This document shows, piece by piece, positions 24,914 through 35,860 of a stretch of DNA of 64,000 nt. The translations under genes and the position numbers were made by a program. Position 1 is the first letter of the stretch, and each line of letters starts with the position of its first letter. Where the stretch lies: assembly GCF_047511655.1 (NCBI RefSeq), contig NC_133405.1, positions 91,857,046-91,921,045 of the forward strand, given 5' to 3'. The DNA is from Castor canadensis. Its lineage: Eukaryota; Chordata; Mammalia; Rodentia; Castoridae. The notes beneath the pieces are model-generated. The model was not told where the DNA came from. It saw nothing but the letters and a program-made list of their open reading frames with translations, and made no database searches.

Positions 24914-25112
24914 TGCAGGGCATTGGTGGCTCACGCCTGCGACCTTATCTACTCAGGAGGCAGAGATCAGGAGGATCTTGGTTCAAAGCCAGCCTGGGCA
25001 AATAGTTCTGTGAGACCATATCTCAAACACACCCTTTACAAAAATAGAGCTGGTGGAGTGGCTCAAGGTGAAGACCCTGAGTTCAAGCCCCAGCCCCAGT
25101 ACCCCCCAAAAA
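24914..25112 (+). repeat. B1/ID dimeric SINE with target site duplication
   Basis: A forward B1 half (GGTGGCTCACGCCTGCGACC) and ID half with an A-tail, flanked by AGAAAGTGAATGT copies at about 24900-24912 and 25114-25126. It inserted at the left edge of the second TG-rich patch. Confidence 0.9.
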
Positions 25113-25113
25113 A

Positions 25114-25890
25114 AGAAAGTGAATGTATGTGTGAGAGCAAATTGATACATTTACACACATTTGCAAGTGTCTGTGTGTCAGCATATCTACATGCATTAGA
25201 GATTTTCATCTGTGTTTAGTTGTACTTGCATTTTGCTACAGTATGTGCGTGCATGTGTGTGTGTGTGTGTGTGTGAAAGACAGAAAGTCTATTCTTGTGC
25301 ATGTGTGTTGGAGCTGTTGTACATCTGTGCAATGGATAACAGTATATATGTAAATGGGTGTGTATATATGTAGATATCTGTGTTGGTGAGTGTGCCTAGT
25401 CTGTGTAAGAGGGCTTGAATTGGTCTCTTTCTGGTAAAACTGTGTGCACATATGTGAGCGGTTTTTTACTTGCCCGTTTTTTTTCTCTGTGCAAATATAT
25501 CTGTAGGTATCTGAGGGGAAGCCTGTACACATTCCTGGGGGCAGCAAGTGTGTGTTTGCTGGTGTATGTAAGTGACTTTGAATCTGAGTGTAGGTGTGTG
25601 TAACAGTGTGTATATATGTAACAATGTAGGCATGCCTCTGTGTACATATCTGTATTGTAGTTTGTCTGAATTTGTGAGAGGATTTGAGTAATGAGCTATA
25701 CCAGCTCAATGGGTATATGAGTCCATGTGTAAGTGACATTAGGTTTGATTGTGTGTATCTATCAGTCATTGTTGAAGAGTTCATGTGGGGGGGGGGAGTG
25801 TTAGGAGAGTTACAAATGTGATTTTGTGGGCCATTGTATATGTGTGTGAAAGAGTGAGTCTCAGTGTGTCTATATATGTGAACAATTCTG
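25114..25890 (+). repeat. Second TG-rich degenerate patch
   Basis: The composition and word usage match the 14.6-21.1 kb tract: TGTGTG, TATATGT, GTGTATCT, and a (GT)n run at about 25255-25274. About 4 kb of ordinary SINE-rich sequence separates the two. Confidence 0.75.
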
Positions 25891-25959
25891 AGCCCTCACT
25901 TACCCAATGAGCTCTTTTATGTAACATATTTGTAACATTCCTTTACTATTTGGAGATGG

Positions 25960-26340
25960 AGTTCTTAGATAATATAATCTTTCTGCTATGTAATTTCAAA
26001 AGAAAATCTATACAGTATCTTATGCAATATTCATATTGTATTAACTATAATACAAATAAGAATTAAAGGGAAGTGATTTATAAGAAAATAACTTGCATTT
26101 CAATATGTAAATACTTGGATGTGGCACCCTGCAGGAGATTCAAGAAAGCAATTAGAGGCTTGTAAGGTCTTATAATAAATAAATATGGATTTAGTAGAAG
26201 GGGAAAAGTCAGACACATAGTGTACACGAAAATGGCAGAGACTTCAGGTTTAGATTTTACAAAAATGATTCCATAGGAAGTGCACTGCAAACCAGAAGGT
26301 ACCATCTCTTCTTGACACACGTGACAGCCACATTCCTGGA
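25960..26340 (+). repeat. Unclassified ancient repeat, related to 49840-50060
   Basis: Both regions share ordered motifs: a GAATTAAAGG/GAAATAAAGG block, then GATTTATAAGAAAATAA-like text, then TGCATTTCAATATGT. I do not recognise the family. Confidence 0.4.
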
Positions 26341-26431
26341 TAATTTGGGGTACCTTAAAACCAGGAGAAAAGTGTGTTGATCTGTGAAACAGATTCTAGG
26401 TTCAGTGAATTATAAGTTCAAAGTCCTAGGG

Positions 26432-26622
26432 GATGTAGGACGTGGTGGTGTGGGACTGCCCTGCATATCACTGGATGGTCAACAGCCTCCCTTTCCGGAC
26501 CCCTAAATATTAGGGCACTACACCCTAGTTAGCATTGATTGTGCCAATCAAAAATGCTCCTATAAGTTTTCAAAATGTCCTCTGGGGGGCAGTAATGCCT
26601 CTGTTGAGGATGAAGTGGTAGT
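26432..26622 (-). mobile_element. MER20-like hAT DNA transposon fragment
   Basis: The reversed MER20 text is recognisable: ACTGCCCTGCATATCACTG, CAATCAAAAATGCTCC and CAAAATGTCCTCTGGGG. It is strongly diverged. Confidence 0.6.
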
Positions 26623-26624
26623 GC

Positions 26625-27308
26625 TAAGGCACGGTACAGTGAAGAGGCAGAGAACCATATCTAAACCCACCTTCTTATGTGTATGTGTGTGTGTGTTCCC
26701 CCATGTTAACAATAGGCTGTGTTCATGGGAGGCTGTGAGTGTGTAGGTCTGCGCACGAAGGTGTTCAGGCCCAAGCAGGTGTGCTCTGTGCGTGCACAAG
26801 CATCTCTTGCCTCTGTACTCAGGAACATCCCCACCATTCTTACAGTCTCCCCAGCTTTCCTAGTAACATCAGGTTTTTAGTTGTTTGCTGTCTTGTTTGG
26901 GGATTTTTTGTTTTGTTGTTTTATCATTTGTTTTTAAGGTGACTCTAGGCTATATATTATTCACCTTCTCAGTCTTAGTGTGTCTCTTGGTGTCTCTCCA
27001 TGTTTCCCTCCCTGTCTCCATCTTTCTGTTGCTGTGTCTCTATCTCTGCCTCTGTCTCTCTCCAGCTTCTCTCTCTGTCTCTCACTCCCCACCCTTACCC
27101 TCATCTCTCCTTAGTCTTCTAGATCTTTCTTTCTCATCCCCAGCCAATGGTTGCTCCAGAATTCTGGTGGGGGGCAAGGGGGCCACCAAGCCATGAGGAG
27201 TTGAAAGAGAGCACACCAATCCCACTTTTCCCAGCCTTTGCCCTAACACCCTCTTTTGCCAGTAGGCCACCACCTCTGAGACTTCGTGGTGCCATCAAAA
27301 AAGCTTGG
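26625..27308. other. Mixed low-complexity and unique sequence
   Basis: A short TG-rich piece (26680-26800) and a TCTCTG-rich pyrimidine stretch (26960-27130). No gene is recognised. Confidence 0.4.
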
Positions 27309-27311
27309 TTC

Positions 27312-27525
27312 TAACCAGGTGCGCTGCTTCATGCCTATAATCCTAACTACACAGGAAGTAGAGATGGGAGGATTACATCAAGGTTTGAGGCCAGCTAGGG
27401 AAAAAAGCTAATGAGACCCTATCTGAAAACTAACCAAAGCAAAAAAGGCTGGAGTTGTAGCTCAAGTGGTAGAGTGTTTGCCTAGCCAAGCATGAGGCCC
27501 AGTTCAAACCCCAATACTGCCATAA
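27312..27525 (+). repeat. B1/ID dimeric SINE
   Basis: A forward B1 half (CCAGGTGCGCTGCTTCATGC) and an ID half (GGCTGGAGTTGTAGCTCAAG), passing directly into a GGA-rich tail. Confidence 0.85.
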
Positions 27526-27597
27526 AAGAAGAAGGAGGAGGAGGAGAATGGGGGAAGATGGAGAAAGAGAAGGAGGAAGAGGAGGAGAAGAAGAAAA
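27526..27597 (+). repeat. Purine-rich (GGA)n-like repeat
   Basis: A GAAGGAGGAGG-type tract that probably expanded from the SINE tail. Confidence 0.9.
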
Positions 27598-28373
27598 GCC
27601 TGGTTCAAGGTGACTGTGGCTGGCCAGGTTGGACTAGACAGAAAAACAATGCAGAGGGGACACCTTTTGACTGGGAGACAGTGGGTAGGAAGACATCTAC
27701 TCAAGCCCAGCCCAGCATCAGCAGTAACCCTGAGCTTCTCCAGCTTCTGCCCAAGTAGCCCAACTGCCTTCCCTCTGGTACCTGCCTGTTGCCTTGTCAC
27801 ATCCCCACTTTCCCTGCTTGACCATAGTTCCCTTATTTTCCCCCAGGCTTTCCAGGCTGCTGTCACTGCCAGATGTGCTCCCCAGGCCACTCTTTGAGCA
27901 AATCCTATCCTGGTGCCACTAGGAAGCCCCCTCCACCCACCAGCCCATTTAGTCCCCCAAATAATTCTGTTGGCATCTTTTCACAGATAGTCTCCTACAT
28001 GCACTGTACTGCTCTTTTAGAGGAGAGCAAGTAAGTCTCTAATCCCTATCCTCACAAAACTTTCCTTCTAAAAGGACTCATCATCAGGCAATGCCACAAA
28101 TTTTAAAAATAAATTAAATAGTAAATTAGAAGAGAGAAATTTAGGAAGAAAAATAAAGATGGGGATGTTACGACCTCTCACCTGGATTACTAAAGGAACC
28201 TCCTCAGTTGTCCTCCACTTTCACCTTTTCCCCACACAATCTGTTCTCACAGCAGCAAGTGGGATCCTATTCAGTCCTAAGCCCTATCATGTCTCTCCTC
28301 TGCTCAAAACCCTCCTGTGACTCCCATCTCATTCTGAGTCAAAGTTCTTGTTATGACTTCAGTGATTTTTTTC

Positions 28374-28455
28374 TTTTTGCAATAATGGGGTTTGAACCCA
28401 GGGTCTTCCACTTACTAGGTGGGCTCTCTATCATTGAGCCACACTCCCAACCCCA
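28374..28455 (-). repeat. ID-like SINE monomer, reverse orientation
   Basis: Reversed ID body (GGGGTTTGAACCCAGGGTC through GAGCCACACTCCCAACCCC), inserted in L2. Confidence 0.8.
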
Positions 28456-28457
28456 AG

Positions 28458-28588
28458 GTTTTTTTTTGTTTTTTGTTTGTTTGTTTGTTTGTTTGTTCTG
28501 TGGTGCTGGGGCTTGAACTGTGATCCTCTTGATCTCTGGTTGCTTCCTGGGTAGCTAGGATTACAAGTGTGAACCACCAGCACACAGC
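28458..28588 (-). repeat. Internally deleted B1/ID SINE, reverse orientation
   Basis: A TTTG-rich tail, the start of the ID half, then a jump straight into the B1 half. The middle of the dimer is missing. It sits directly beside the preceding ID monomer. Confidence 0.75.
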
Positions 28589-28659
28589 CTCAGCTTGTTT
28601 TTGTTTTTTGTTGTTGTAGTGATATTTTGCTTTTTGTTTTTAATATTTTGTTTTGTAGC

Positions 28660-28870
28660 CTTTTTTTTTTTTTGGTGGTGGCAGTGATGGTTCTGGAGTT
28701 TAAACTCAGAGCCTCACACTTGCTAAGCAGGCGCTCTACCACTTTACCAGCCTTGTTTTTTTTTTAAGATAGGGTCTTGCAAACTGTTTTGCCTGGGCTG
28801 GCCTCGAACCACAATCCTCTTACCTCCACCTCCCTAGTAGCTGGAATTACAGGTGTGCACCACCATGACT
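28660..28870 (-). repeat. B1/ID dimeric SINE, reverse orientation
   Basis: Poly-T, a reversed ID half and a reversed B1 half ending in CACCACCATGACTGA. Confidence 0.85.
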
Positions 28871-29217
28871 GACTCCATGATCTGCCTTTGCTGCCTTTCT
28901 GACCTCACCTCCCAGCACTTTCCCTCACTCACTATTCCACCCACTGTAGCCTCCTTGCTCTTCTTCAAATGTACCATGAACAGTCCCACCTCAGGGCCTT
29001 TGCTGTGACTGTTCCCCTGCCTGCAGTTCATTTCCCCCAAATAAGGTCTTTGCTTAGATGACACCCCTCTGTGAAGCCTTCCCTGTCCACCTCATCCAAA
29101 ATTGCAATCATCTTCCCCATTCCTCCTCTGGCACTTCCTATCATCCTTTCTTCCTTTATGTTTACTCAAGGAACTTATCATCTGATATACTAACTTCACC
29201 CTCTCTCTCTTTTTTAC

Positions 29218-29425
29218 TTTTTTGGTAGGATTGGGGTTTGAACTTAAGGCCCTTGCAAAGCAAGCATTCTACCATTTGAGCCACATCTGCAGTCCATTTT
29301 GGTCTGGTTGTTTTGGAGATGGGTTCTTGTGAACTATTTACCCAGACTTGCCCTTACCATATCCTCCTGATCTCAGCCTCCCAAGTAGCTAGGATTATAG
29401 ACATAAGCCACTAGCACCCAGCTCC
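29218..29425 (-). repeat. B1/ID dimeric SINE, reverse orientation
   Basis: Reversed ID half (GGATTGGGGTTTGAACTTAA) followed by a B1 half ending in CACTAGCACCCAGCT, inside L2. Confidence 0.87.
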
Positions 29426-29590
29426 TTGTCTCTTCTTATTACCTAGAAGGTCACTGCTTGAGGCCAGGGATCTTTACCTGTCTGATTCACAGCTATGTCC
29501 TCAGGGCCTAAAGCAGTGCCTGGCGTGCAGTACATGCTCGATAAATATTTTTTCAGTGAATACCTCCATCTTTATATTCAAACATACTCT

Positions 29591-30003
29591 CAGTGGGCAC
29601 TGGTGGCTCACACCTGTAATCCTAGTACTTGGAAGGCAGAGATCAGGAGGATCATGGTTCAAAGCCAGCCTGAGCAAATAGTTTGAAAGACCCTATCTCA
29701 AAAAAAACCCAACACAAAATAGGACTGTAGTTGTGGCTAATGTGGTAGAGCACCTTCCTAGCAAGCGTGAGGCCCTGAGTTGAAACCCCAGTACTGCCAA
29801 AAAAACAGGTGTTGGTGGCTCATGCCTGTAAGCCTAGCTACTCAGGAGGCAGAGATCAGGAGGATCACAGTTCAAAGTCAGCCGGGGGAAATAGTTCCTG
29901 AGACCCTATCTCGAAAAAACCCATCACTAAAAAGGGCTAGTGGAGTGACTCAAGATGTAGGCCCTGAGCTCAAAACCCAGTACTGCAAAGCAAACAAAAA
30001 AAA
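29591..30003 (+). repeat. Two tandem B1/ID SINEs in one insertion site
   Basis: Two complete forward copies follow head to tail (29591-29804 and about 29806-30003). The pair as a whole is flanked by ATACTCTC copies at about 29584-29591 and 30008-30015. Confidence 0.85.
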
Positions 30004-30029
30004 ACCATACTCTCCTCCATACCCAAAAT

Positions 30030-30165
30030 AAAAACCAAAGTTGTCATTATGACCCAAAGACCTCACCTCCTACCGCTTTCTCCTTCAGTCACACTATTTT
30101 GGCAACACTCGTCTTCCTGCTGCTCCTCAAGCATGCTAAGCACATTCCTGATCATGAAATTAAAA
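30030..30165 (+). repeat. L2-like fragment
   Basis: Text such as CAAAGACCTCACCTCCTACC and GCTGCTCCTCAAGCATGC matches an L2 interior segment. It is out of order relative to the L2 at 28.2-29.6 kb, so it is a separate fragment. Confidence 0.5.
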
Positions 30166-30224
30166 TCCAGTGAGTGGCAGCCAGCATTAAAAAACATGAA
30201 ATAGAATAGAAATGAATGGGGTAC

Positions 30225-31115
30225 ATTATAGATAGGATTTTATGAAACTTTAGTTGAGCTGTGTCTGAACGTGTACATGTGAGTACTGAGTTGTGATGTA
30301 AAATGTCCTTTTATTCTGTTCTTGAATTAGCATATATTAATAATATGAGGGTGTTTCATTGTGATAATTCCATAGATGGATACAGTGTACCTTGTACAAG
30401 TTCACCCCCTCCATTATATTCCCATCTTCCTTCTCTCTCCTCTCTCTTTTTCAAACAGTGTTTGGTGGGCTTCATTATGCTGTCTTCAAACATGTAATGT
30501 AACTTGATCTTCTTCACCCCTCAATATCCTTTCCCTCTCCCCCTCCTGTTGATCCCCCAAGACCATCTGCCTTTCACATTCATGTCCTGTTACTTTTTAT
30601 CATCATCATCATTTTAGTTCTACCTTCCACAAATGAGTGAAAACATGCACTATTTGGCTTTGGGGCTTGGCTTTATCTCTCTCAACATTATGATCTCCAG
30701 TTTTACCCATTTTCCTGCAAGTGACACAATTTCATTTTCTTTTATGGCTGAGTAATATTCCATAGTATATATTTCCTTTATCCATTCATTGGTTGTTGGG
30801 CACCTCAGCTGTTTTCACAGTCTGGGTATTGTGAAGAGAGCTGCAATAAACATGGTTATAGAGGTATCTCTCTTGTATATTTATTTATACTCCATCAGAT
30901 ACATGCCAAAGAGTGGTATGGAGGGGTCAAAATTAAGTCTATTTGTAGTTTTTTGAGGATTTCCACAGTGGTTGCACTAGTTTACATTTCCACCAGCAGT
31001 GTATGAAACTTCTTCCCCGCCCCAATCCTCATCATTATTTGTTGTTTGTTTTCTGAATGATTGCCAATCTGACTAGGGAAATGCAAATTAAAACGTCCCT
31101 TTTACTAGGGTGGAT
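30225..31115 (-). mobile_element. L1 LINE 3' end, reverse orientation
   Basis: Reversed L1 3' UTR (30225-30560) followed by reversed ORF2 C-terminal coding text: GGCTGAGTAATATTCCATAG, AAAGAGTGGTATGG and CAGCAGTGTATG. It is older than the L1 at 53 kb. Confidence 0.8.
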
Positions 31116-31481
31116 GTTTGCTTTTTTTTTTTTTAAGTTTGAACTTTAGGGCTTTGCAAAGGGGGAGAAGAGCTTCACCAGAATCCCCACCCCACAGGCC
31201 TATCAATGGAGGAAGCAGGTAACAGAGGACATCCTGAAAGATGAAGCATCCACACCCAGCAAGGAGGGGATAGGAGCACGAGTGAGTCTGGCACAGGACC
31301 TGACCTCAGCGTGGGAGTCAGTGGGCAGAACTAGCAGACACACTAACCTTGCCCTTCCTATTTCTTCTTCACCTTTCCTTTCCATCTGTTTCTGTCTCTT
31401 GCTTATCTCTTTCCCTCTCACATCACTTTCTCATCCCTCATTTCTGTGTTTTTTTCTACCCATTTATACCTTTGTTGCCAT

Positions 31482-31485
<4 letters not shown>

Positions 31486-31520
<35 letters not shown>
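31486..31520 (+). repeat. (CT)n microsatellite upstream of the GPR173 acceptor
   Basis: A CT dinucleotide run about 100 bp before the splice acceptor, in a broader pyrimidine-rich stretch (31370-31620). Confidence 0.95.
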
Positions 31521-31523
<3 letters not shown>

Positions 31524-31623
31524 CTTTCCCACTCTGTCTCTGTGTCTGTGTACGGTATTCTGACTCCTGCTCTCATCTCTCTGTCTCTTTGTGTCTGTGC
31601 CCTCCCATTGTCCCCATTTGCAG

Positions 31624-31720
31624 GTGCAGCCCAGCAGGACAACTGATGGGGTCCCCCAGGACCCATCGAGTACCCAACTGGCTGACCCCATAGGGTTGGG
31701 AGTAGCCCTTGCCCCTCAGT
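31624..31720 (+). other. GPR173: GPR173 5' UTR part of the coding exon
   Basis: A pyrimidine-rich run ending TTTGCAG at 31623 is a strong splice acceptor. The 97 bases from there to the ATG would be 5' UTR. This is why a distant noncoding first exon is inferred. Confidence 0.7.
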
Positions 31721-32842
31721 ATGGCCAACACCACAGGAGAGCCCGAGGAGGTGAGCGGCGCACTGTCCCCACCATCAGCATCGGCTTACGTGAAGCTGGT
31801 GCTGCTGGGACTTATCATGTGCGTGAGCCTGGCAGGCAACGCCATCTTGTCCCTGCTGGTGCTCAAGGAGCGTGCCCTGCACAAGGCTCCTTACTACTTT
31901 CTGCTGGACCTGTGCTTAGCCGATGGCATACGCTCTGCCGTCTGCTTCCCCTTTGTACTGGCTTCTGTGCGCCATGGCTCCTCGTGGACCTTCAGTGCAC
32001 TCAGCTGTAAGATTGTGGCCTTTATGGCCGTGCTCTTTTGCTTCCATGCAGCCTTTATGCTGTTCTGCATCAGTGTCACCCGCTACATGGCCATCGCCCA
32101 CCACCGCTTCTACGCCAAGCGCATGACACTCTGGACATGCGCAGCTGTCATCTGCATGGCCTGGACCCTGTCTGTGGCCATGGCATTCCCACCTGTCTTC
32201 GATGTGGGCACCTACAAGTTTATCCGGGAGGAGGACCAGTGCATCTTTGAGCATCGTTACTTCAAAGCCAATGACACCCTGGGCTTCATGCTTATGTTGG
32301 CTGTGCTCATGGCAGCCACACATGCCGTCTATGGCAAGCTGCTCCTCTTTGAGTATCGTCACCGCAAGATGAAGCCAGTGCAGATGGTACCAGCCATCAG
32401 TCAGAACTGGACATTCCATGGCCCTGGGGCCACCGGCCAGGCTGCTGCCAACTGGATCGCCGGCTTTGGCCGAGGGCCCATGCCACCAACCCTGCTGGGT
32501 ATCCGGCAGAATGGGCATGCAGCCAGCCGGCGACTGCTGGGCATGGACGAGGTCAAGGGTGAAAAGCAGCTGGGCCGCATGTTCTACGCAATCACACTGC
32601 TCTTTCTGCTCCTCTGGTCACCTTACATTGTGGCCTGCTACTGGCGAGTGTTTGTGAAAGCCTGTGCTGTGCCCCACCGCTACCTGGCCACCGCTGTTTG
32701 GATGAGCTTCGCCCAGGCTGCCGTCAACCCGATCGTCTGCTTCCTGCTCAATAAGGACCTCAAGAAGTGCCTGAGGACTCATGCCCCTTGCTGGGGTACA
32801 GGAGGTGCCCCAGCTCCCAGAGAACCCTACTGTGTCATGTGA
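31721..32842 (+). CDS. GPR173: G protein-coupled receptor 173 (SREB3)
   Basis: A single uninterrupted coding exon gives 373 aa, the same length as human GPR173 and, as I recall it, essentially the same sequence. It is an orphan class A receptor of the SREB family (GPR27, GPR85, GPR173) at the plasma membrane of brain and reproductive tissue. Published work proposes phoenixin and GnRH(1-5) as ligands. Visible features are N-glycosylation sites N3 (NTT) and N184 (NDT), and TM1 about 24-48, TM2 59-80, TM3 97-119, TM4 137-158, TM5 187-210, TM6 287-308 and TM7 321-343. The likely disulfide is C96-C174. TRY (120-122) replaces the usual DRY, and NPIVC (336-340) replaces NPxxY. The third intracellular loop is long (about 211-286). 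The start is the ATG at 31721; the four codons upstream in frame begin with TTG, not ATG. Confidence 0.98.
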   Translation: MANTTGEPEEVSGALSPPSASAYVKLVLLGLIMCVSLAGNAILSLLVLKERALHKAPYYFLLDLCLADGIRSAVCFPFVLASVRHGSSWTFSALSCKIVAFMAVLFCFHAAFMLFCISVTRYMAIAHHRFYAKRMTLWTCAAVICMAWTLSVAMAFPPVFDVGTYKFIREEDQCIFEHRYFKANDTLGFMLMLAVLMAATHAVYGKLLLFEYRHRKMKPVQMVPAISQNWTFHGPGATGQAAANWIAGFGRGPMPPTLLGIRQNGHAASRRLLGMDEVKGEKQLGRMFYAITLLFLLLWSPYIVACYWRVFVKACAVPHRYLATAVWMSFAQAAVNPIVCFLLNKDLKKCLRTHAPCWGTGGAPAPREPYCVM

Positions 32843-33086
32843 AGCAGGAGGGTAGGCAGACAGGCAGGGAAAAGGTCATAGCCACCATGATGGGGCCAAG
32901 AGCAAGGGAGGGGTGGGACCCCACACAGGAGCCTTCTTTTCAGAGCTCCAGCCCCAGCCCCTCAAACTATCCTTAATCGAGGCATCTTTGCCAACACCTC
33001 CCCAGGGTGGGAGACTGGGTGGGGAACAGGGAAAGAGGCATTTCTAGTTTTGTGGAGCCTGTCTCCACAGCCTCCTTCTCCACTTC

Positions 33087-33091
<5 letters not shown>

Positions 33092-33126
<35 letters not shown>
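33092..33126 (+). repeat. (CT)n microsatellite in presumed GPR173 3' UTR
   Basis: About 17 CT units. Confidence 0.95.
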
Positions 33127-33129
<3 letters not shown>

Positions 33130-35369
33130 GACAATTCAGAAAAAGAAAACAAAATTGAAATGCAGGTTTTTCTACTAACAGCTGAGGAGACAGGCTTTCT
33201 TGCTTTAATGTCTCTCCTTCTGACATTGTCCAGAAGGGAGAAATTTGTCCTGTAAAATAGATTTCCAGAGCTCTTGCTGTCCCTTCTGCTCCCATGCACA
33301 TTCCCCTTCCAAGTCCTTTAGCAAGGCCTGGATGTTTAGGGAGAAATTGATCCAAGGCTGCTGACAAGAAGGACCAAGGGAGTGCTGAGTTCTAGGGGAG
33401 CAAAGATGTTTAATTGCTATGTTGTGTGCAATGTTGTTTTCGGCTAACACTGGTCCCAAGCTCAGTGTCCTCTCCCTCCCCACCATGTCCATACCTCCCA
33501 AGTGTTTCTTGCAGATCTGTTTGAGAAGCCAAGGAGGTAGGGAGGAGGGCTCCCAGGATGGGCCCAGGGTAGGTGAAGAAAAGGATAGCAACTGAAGTCC
33601 TTAAGCTGAGGAAACACAGCTTGGCTGCATTCGCTCATGCTGCCTCCTGGATTCCCCATCCCCTCAACTCTTCTTCCTGAGGGTAGACATTCACTCCAGT
33701 CCTGCTAGGGCTGATGTGGGTGCCATGCAGGCAGGGACAGCCCCCCCAGGAACTGTATGGAGGAAGCTGAACTCCCCAGAGTAGCTGGACCCCAGAGCCT
33801 GGGATCAGAGCTTAATTGAACCCCAGAACTGTCTCTTAGGTTCACACTACTTTTTTGAAGATGGACATTCTTTTGGGGGCCTTGGTTACTAGTAGTGCTA
33901 CAAACTCCAAGGCACTGTGGAATTGACTCCACTTATATTTGACCTCTTTTTGTCCTCCTCAAGCCTCAGGGGCCTCAAGCCCCTCCTTGGTTGCCCTTGG
34001 CCTTCTGAGTCTTCAACCCCAAATGTCCTTCCTCTCAACAGACCTCCTCCACTTCTGCCTTCCACTCTTACCTACACCCAAAGTGGAGCAGCCTGCAGCC
34101 AGAGTCCCCAAGCTAGAGGTCTCAAGCCTGGCTCCCATAGGGCAGAGTCCACTCTGTGTTTACTTCAAAGCCAGTTCTGTGGACCACTGAGTCAAACTAG
34201 CCTGAACTTTCCCAGATTCTCTGTCCCCTTCTCATTTCCTACAGGAGCAGGGATCTATCTGTATTTATCCACTCCCTTTCCCTTCTTTATCGAAGCCCCT
34301 GTCCTAAGGTCCCTCCCTATCGCAAGACAGCCCCCAAACTGGGGAAGCCTTGACTCAAAAGTAATGAGGAGGGCACTCTAGGCAGGAGAGACATTAATGC
34401 GCTTGGCTGTAGAGTGGCCCTGGAAAGGCAGGCCAGAATGGCTGAGGGGCTGAGAGTGGGGAGTACCTATTCTCTCAGTGATAGCGATGGGGGTGCCTTT
34501 CTGAGGGGATGGGGTGGGAAGATCAAGAGGGTGGGGGGTAAATAGGGTACACTCAGGAGGGCTTTCCTCCATTTCTTTTTTCTAATTGCCTGGATTCACC
34601 ATTGGATTTTGTAAATGGAAAAACTGAAATGAACTATGCTATATTGGATGTTTTCTCTTTCTGTGTGTGTGTCTGTATGTATGTGTGTGTCTGTGTCATG
34701 TGGGGAGATATGATTGAATGAGGCAATGTGTGTCTGTGTGACTTTGTGTAGGGGGGCAACCCTGAAGAAAACTTGCCTGTTGCAAACGTGAGCAAATGTC
34801 GCTACGTGAAGACATAACACACACACACATACACACACACACACACATTTAGCTGAGAGGAGACAAACTACAGTACGTCCCTGCAACAGGAAATAGAGTG
34901 CTCAGGAGTTGGAATTTGGAAATTCTATGTATGTATGTAGCAAGAGAACTGACTCCCATCTTATAAGATTGCCCTCCCTTGGCCCAGGCTCTGAGCATGG
35001 AGAAGGGCAGGTTACTTGAGAAACCAATCTCCTCTCACAGTCTGGAGATGCAGTCCCCTTCCCTAAACTCAAAGAAGGTGCTCCTGAAATTAGACCACTA
35101 TGAAGGTTGGGAAATGGGATTTGGAAGAACAAATGTGGGGGGTGGTGAAAGGGGTTAGAAAATGAACCCCACAAGGTAATGGCTTTTGGAGGAACTGCTC
35201 AGTCTGGGGAGCCCTTAAGAATCCACTGTACACAGCTAGGACTTTGGTCAGCTTTGACTAAAGTCAGAGGAAGGGATGCCACAGAGGGAAAAACCCCAGT
35301 CTGGGGATCCAGCCAGCCAGCTTACTCCCTGGGCACTCAATCAATTTACTATCTATTTATTTACTTATT

Positions 35370-35860
35370 CTCTCAGGTGCACAGAATTGAGCTGACCAGT
35401 TCTTGGCACATTATGTCATCATTGGTCCATGCAAGATCCTTTTATCTTTATTTTGTTCCGTTTTGTTCCTTCATCACACATCCCTGATCCCATCCTTCCC
35501 TACCTCATATAGGCACCCAATCTTCTGTACTTAATTTATGTCCTTCCAATCCACCGTTCATGTGTTTATTTACATATGTGTATCTGTGGAAAATATATGG
35601 TATTGTGTTTTAATTTACATAAACAGTATTGTACTATAAATCTTGTTGTTTCTTTTTTCACTCAACATTCTGTTTTTGAGAGATCTAGCCATGTTGCTGT
35701 ACATAGATCTAATTCATTCTAATGGTCCATCTAAAACATGTATCACATCTTATCCATTCCCCTGGTGATGCGATAGGTTCCCTCTTATTATGCTACTACA
35801 AGGCTGCAATGGGCAGTTACCCATATCTCTCTTTAGGGACATCTCATTTAGAGGAAACAA
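35370..35860 (-). mobile_element. L1M LINE fragment, reverse orientation
   Basis: Typical reversed L1M text: TTGTACTATAAATCTTGTTG, AGATCTAGCCATGTTGC, and TTATCCATTCCCCTGGTGATG. It is diverged. Confidence 0.65.

Larger units (their letters stand above)
28205..29575 (+). mobile_element. L2 LINE 3' end, interrupted by four SINE insertions
   Basis: Ordered L2 text is visible: TCTCCTCTGCTCAAAACCCT near 28292; CTGACCTCACCTCCCAGCA, GCCTTTGCTGTGACTGTTCC and GAAGCCTTCCCTGTCCACC between 28895 and 29090; and the terminal AGCAGTGCCTGGCGTGCAGT with TCGATAAATATTT near 29510-29550. Reverse SINEs at 28374-28455, 28458-28588, 28660-28870 and 29218-29425 cut it into pieces. Confidence 0.8.

Noticed and set aside
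31709-31720. Four extra in-frame codons before the GPR173 ATG
   Set aside because: They begin with TTG rather than ATG, and the 373-aa form from 31721 matches the family length.
31916-32518. 200-codon frame antisense to GPR173
   Set aside because: It is the shadow of a GC-rich, highly conserved coding exon, with no motif or promoter of its own.
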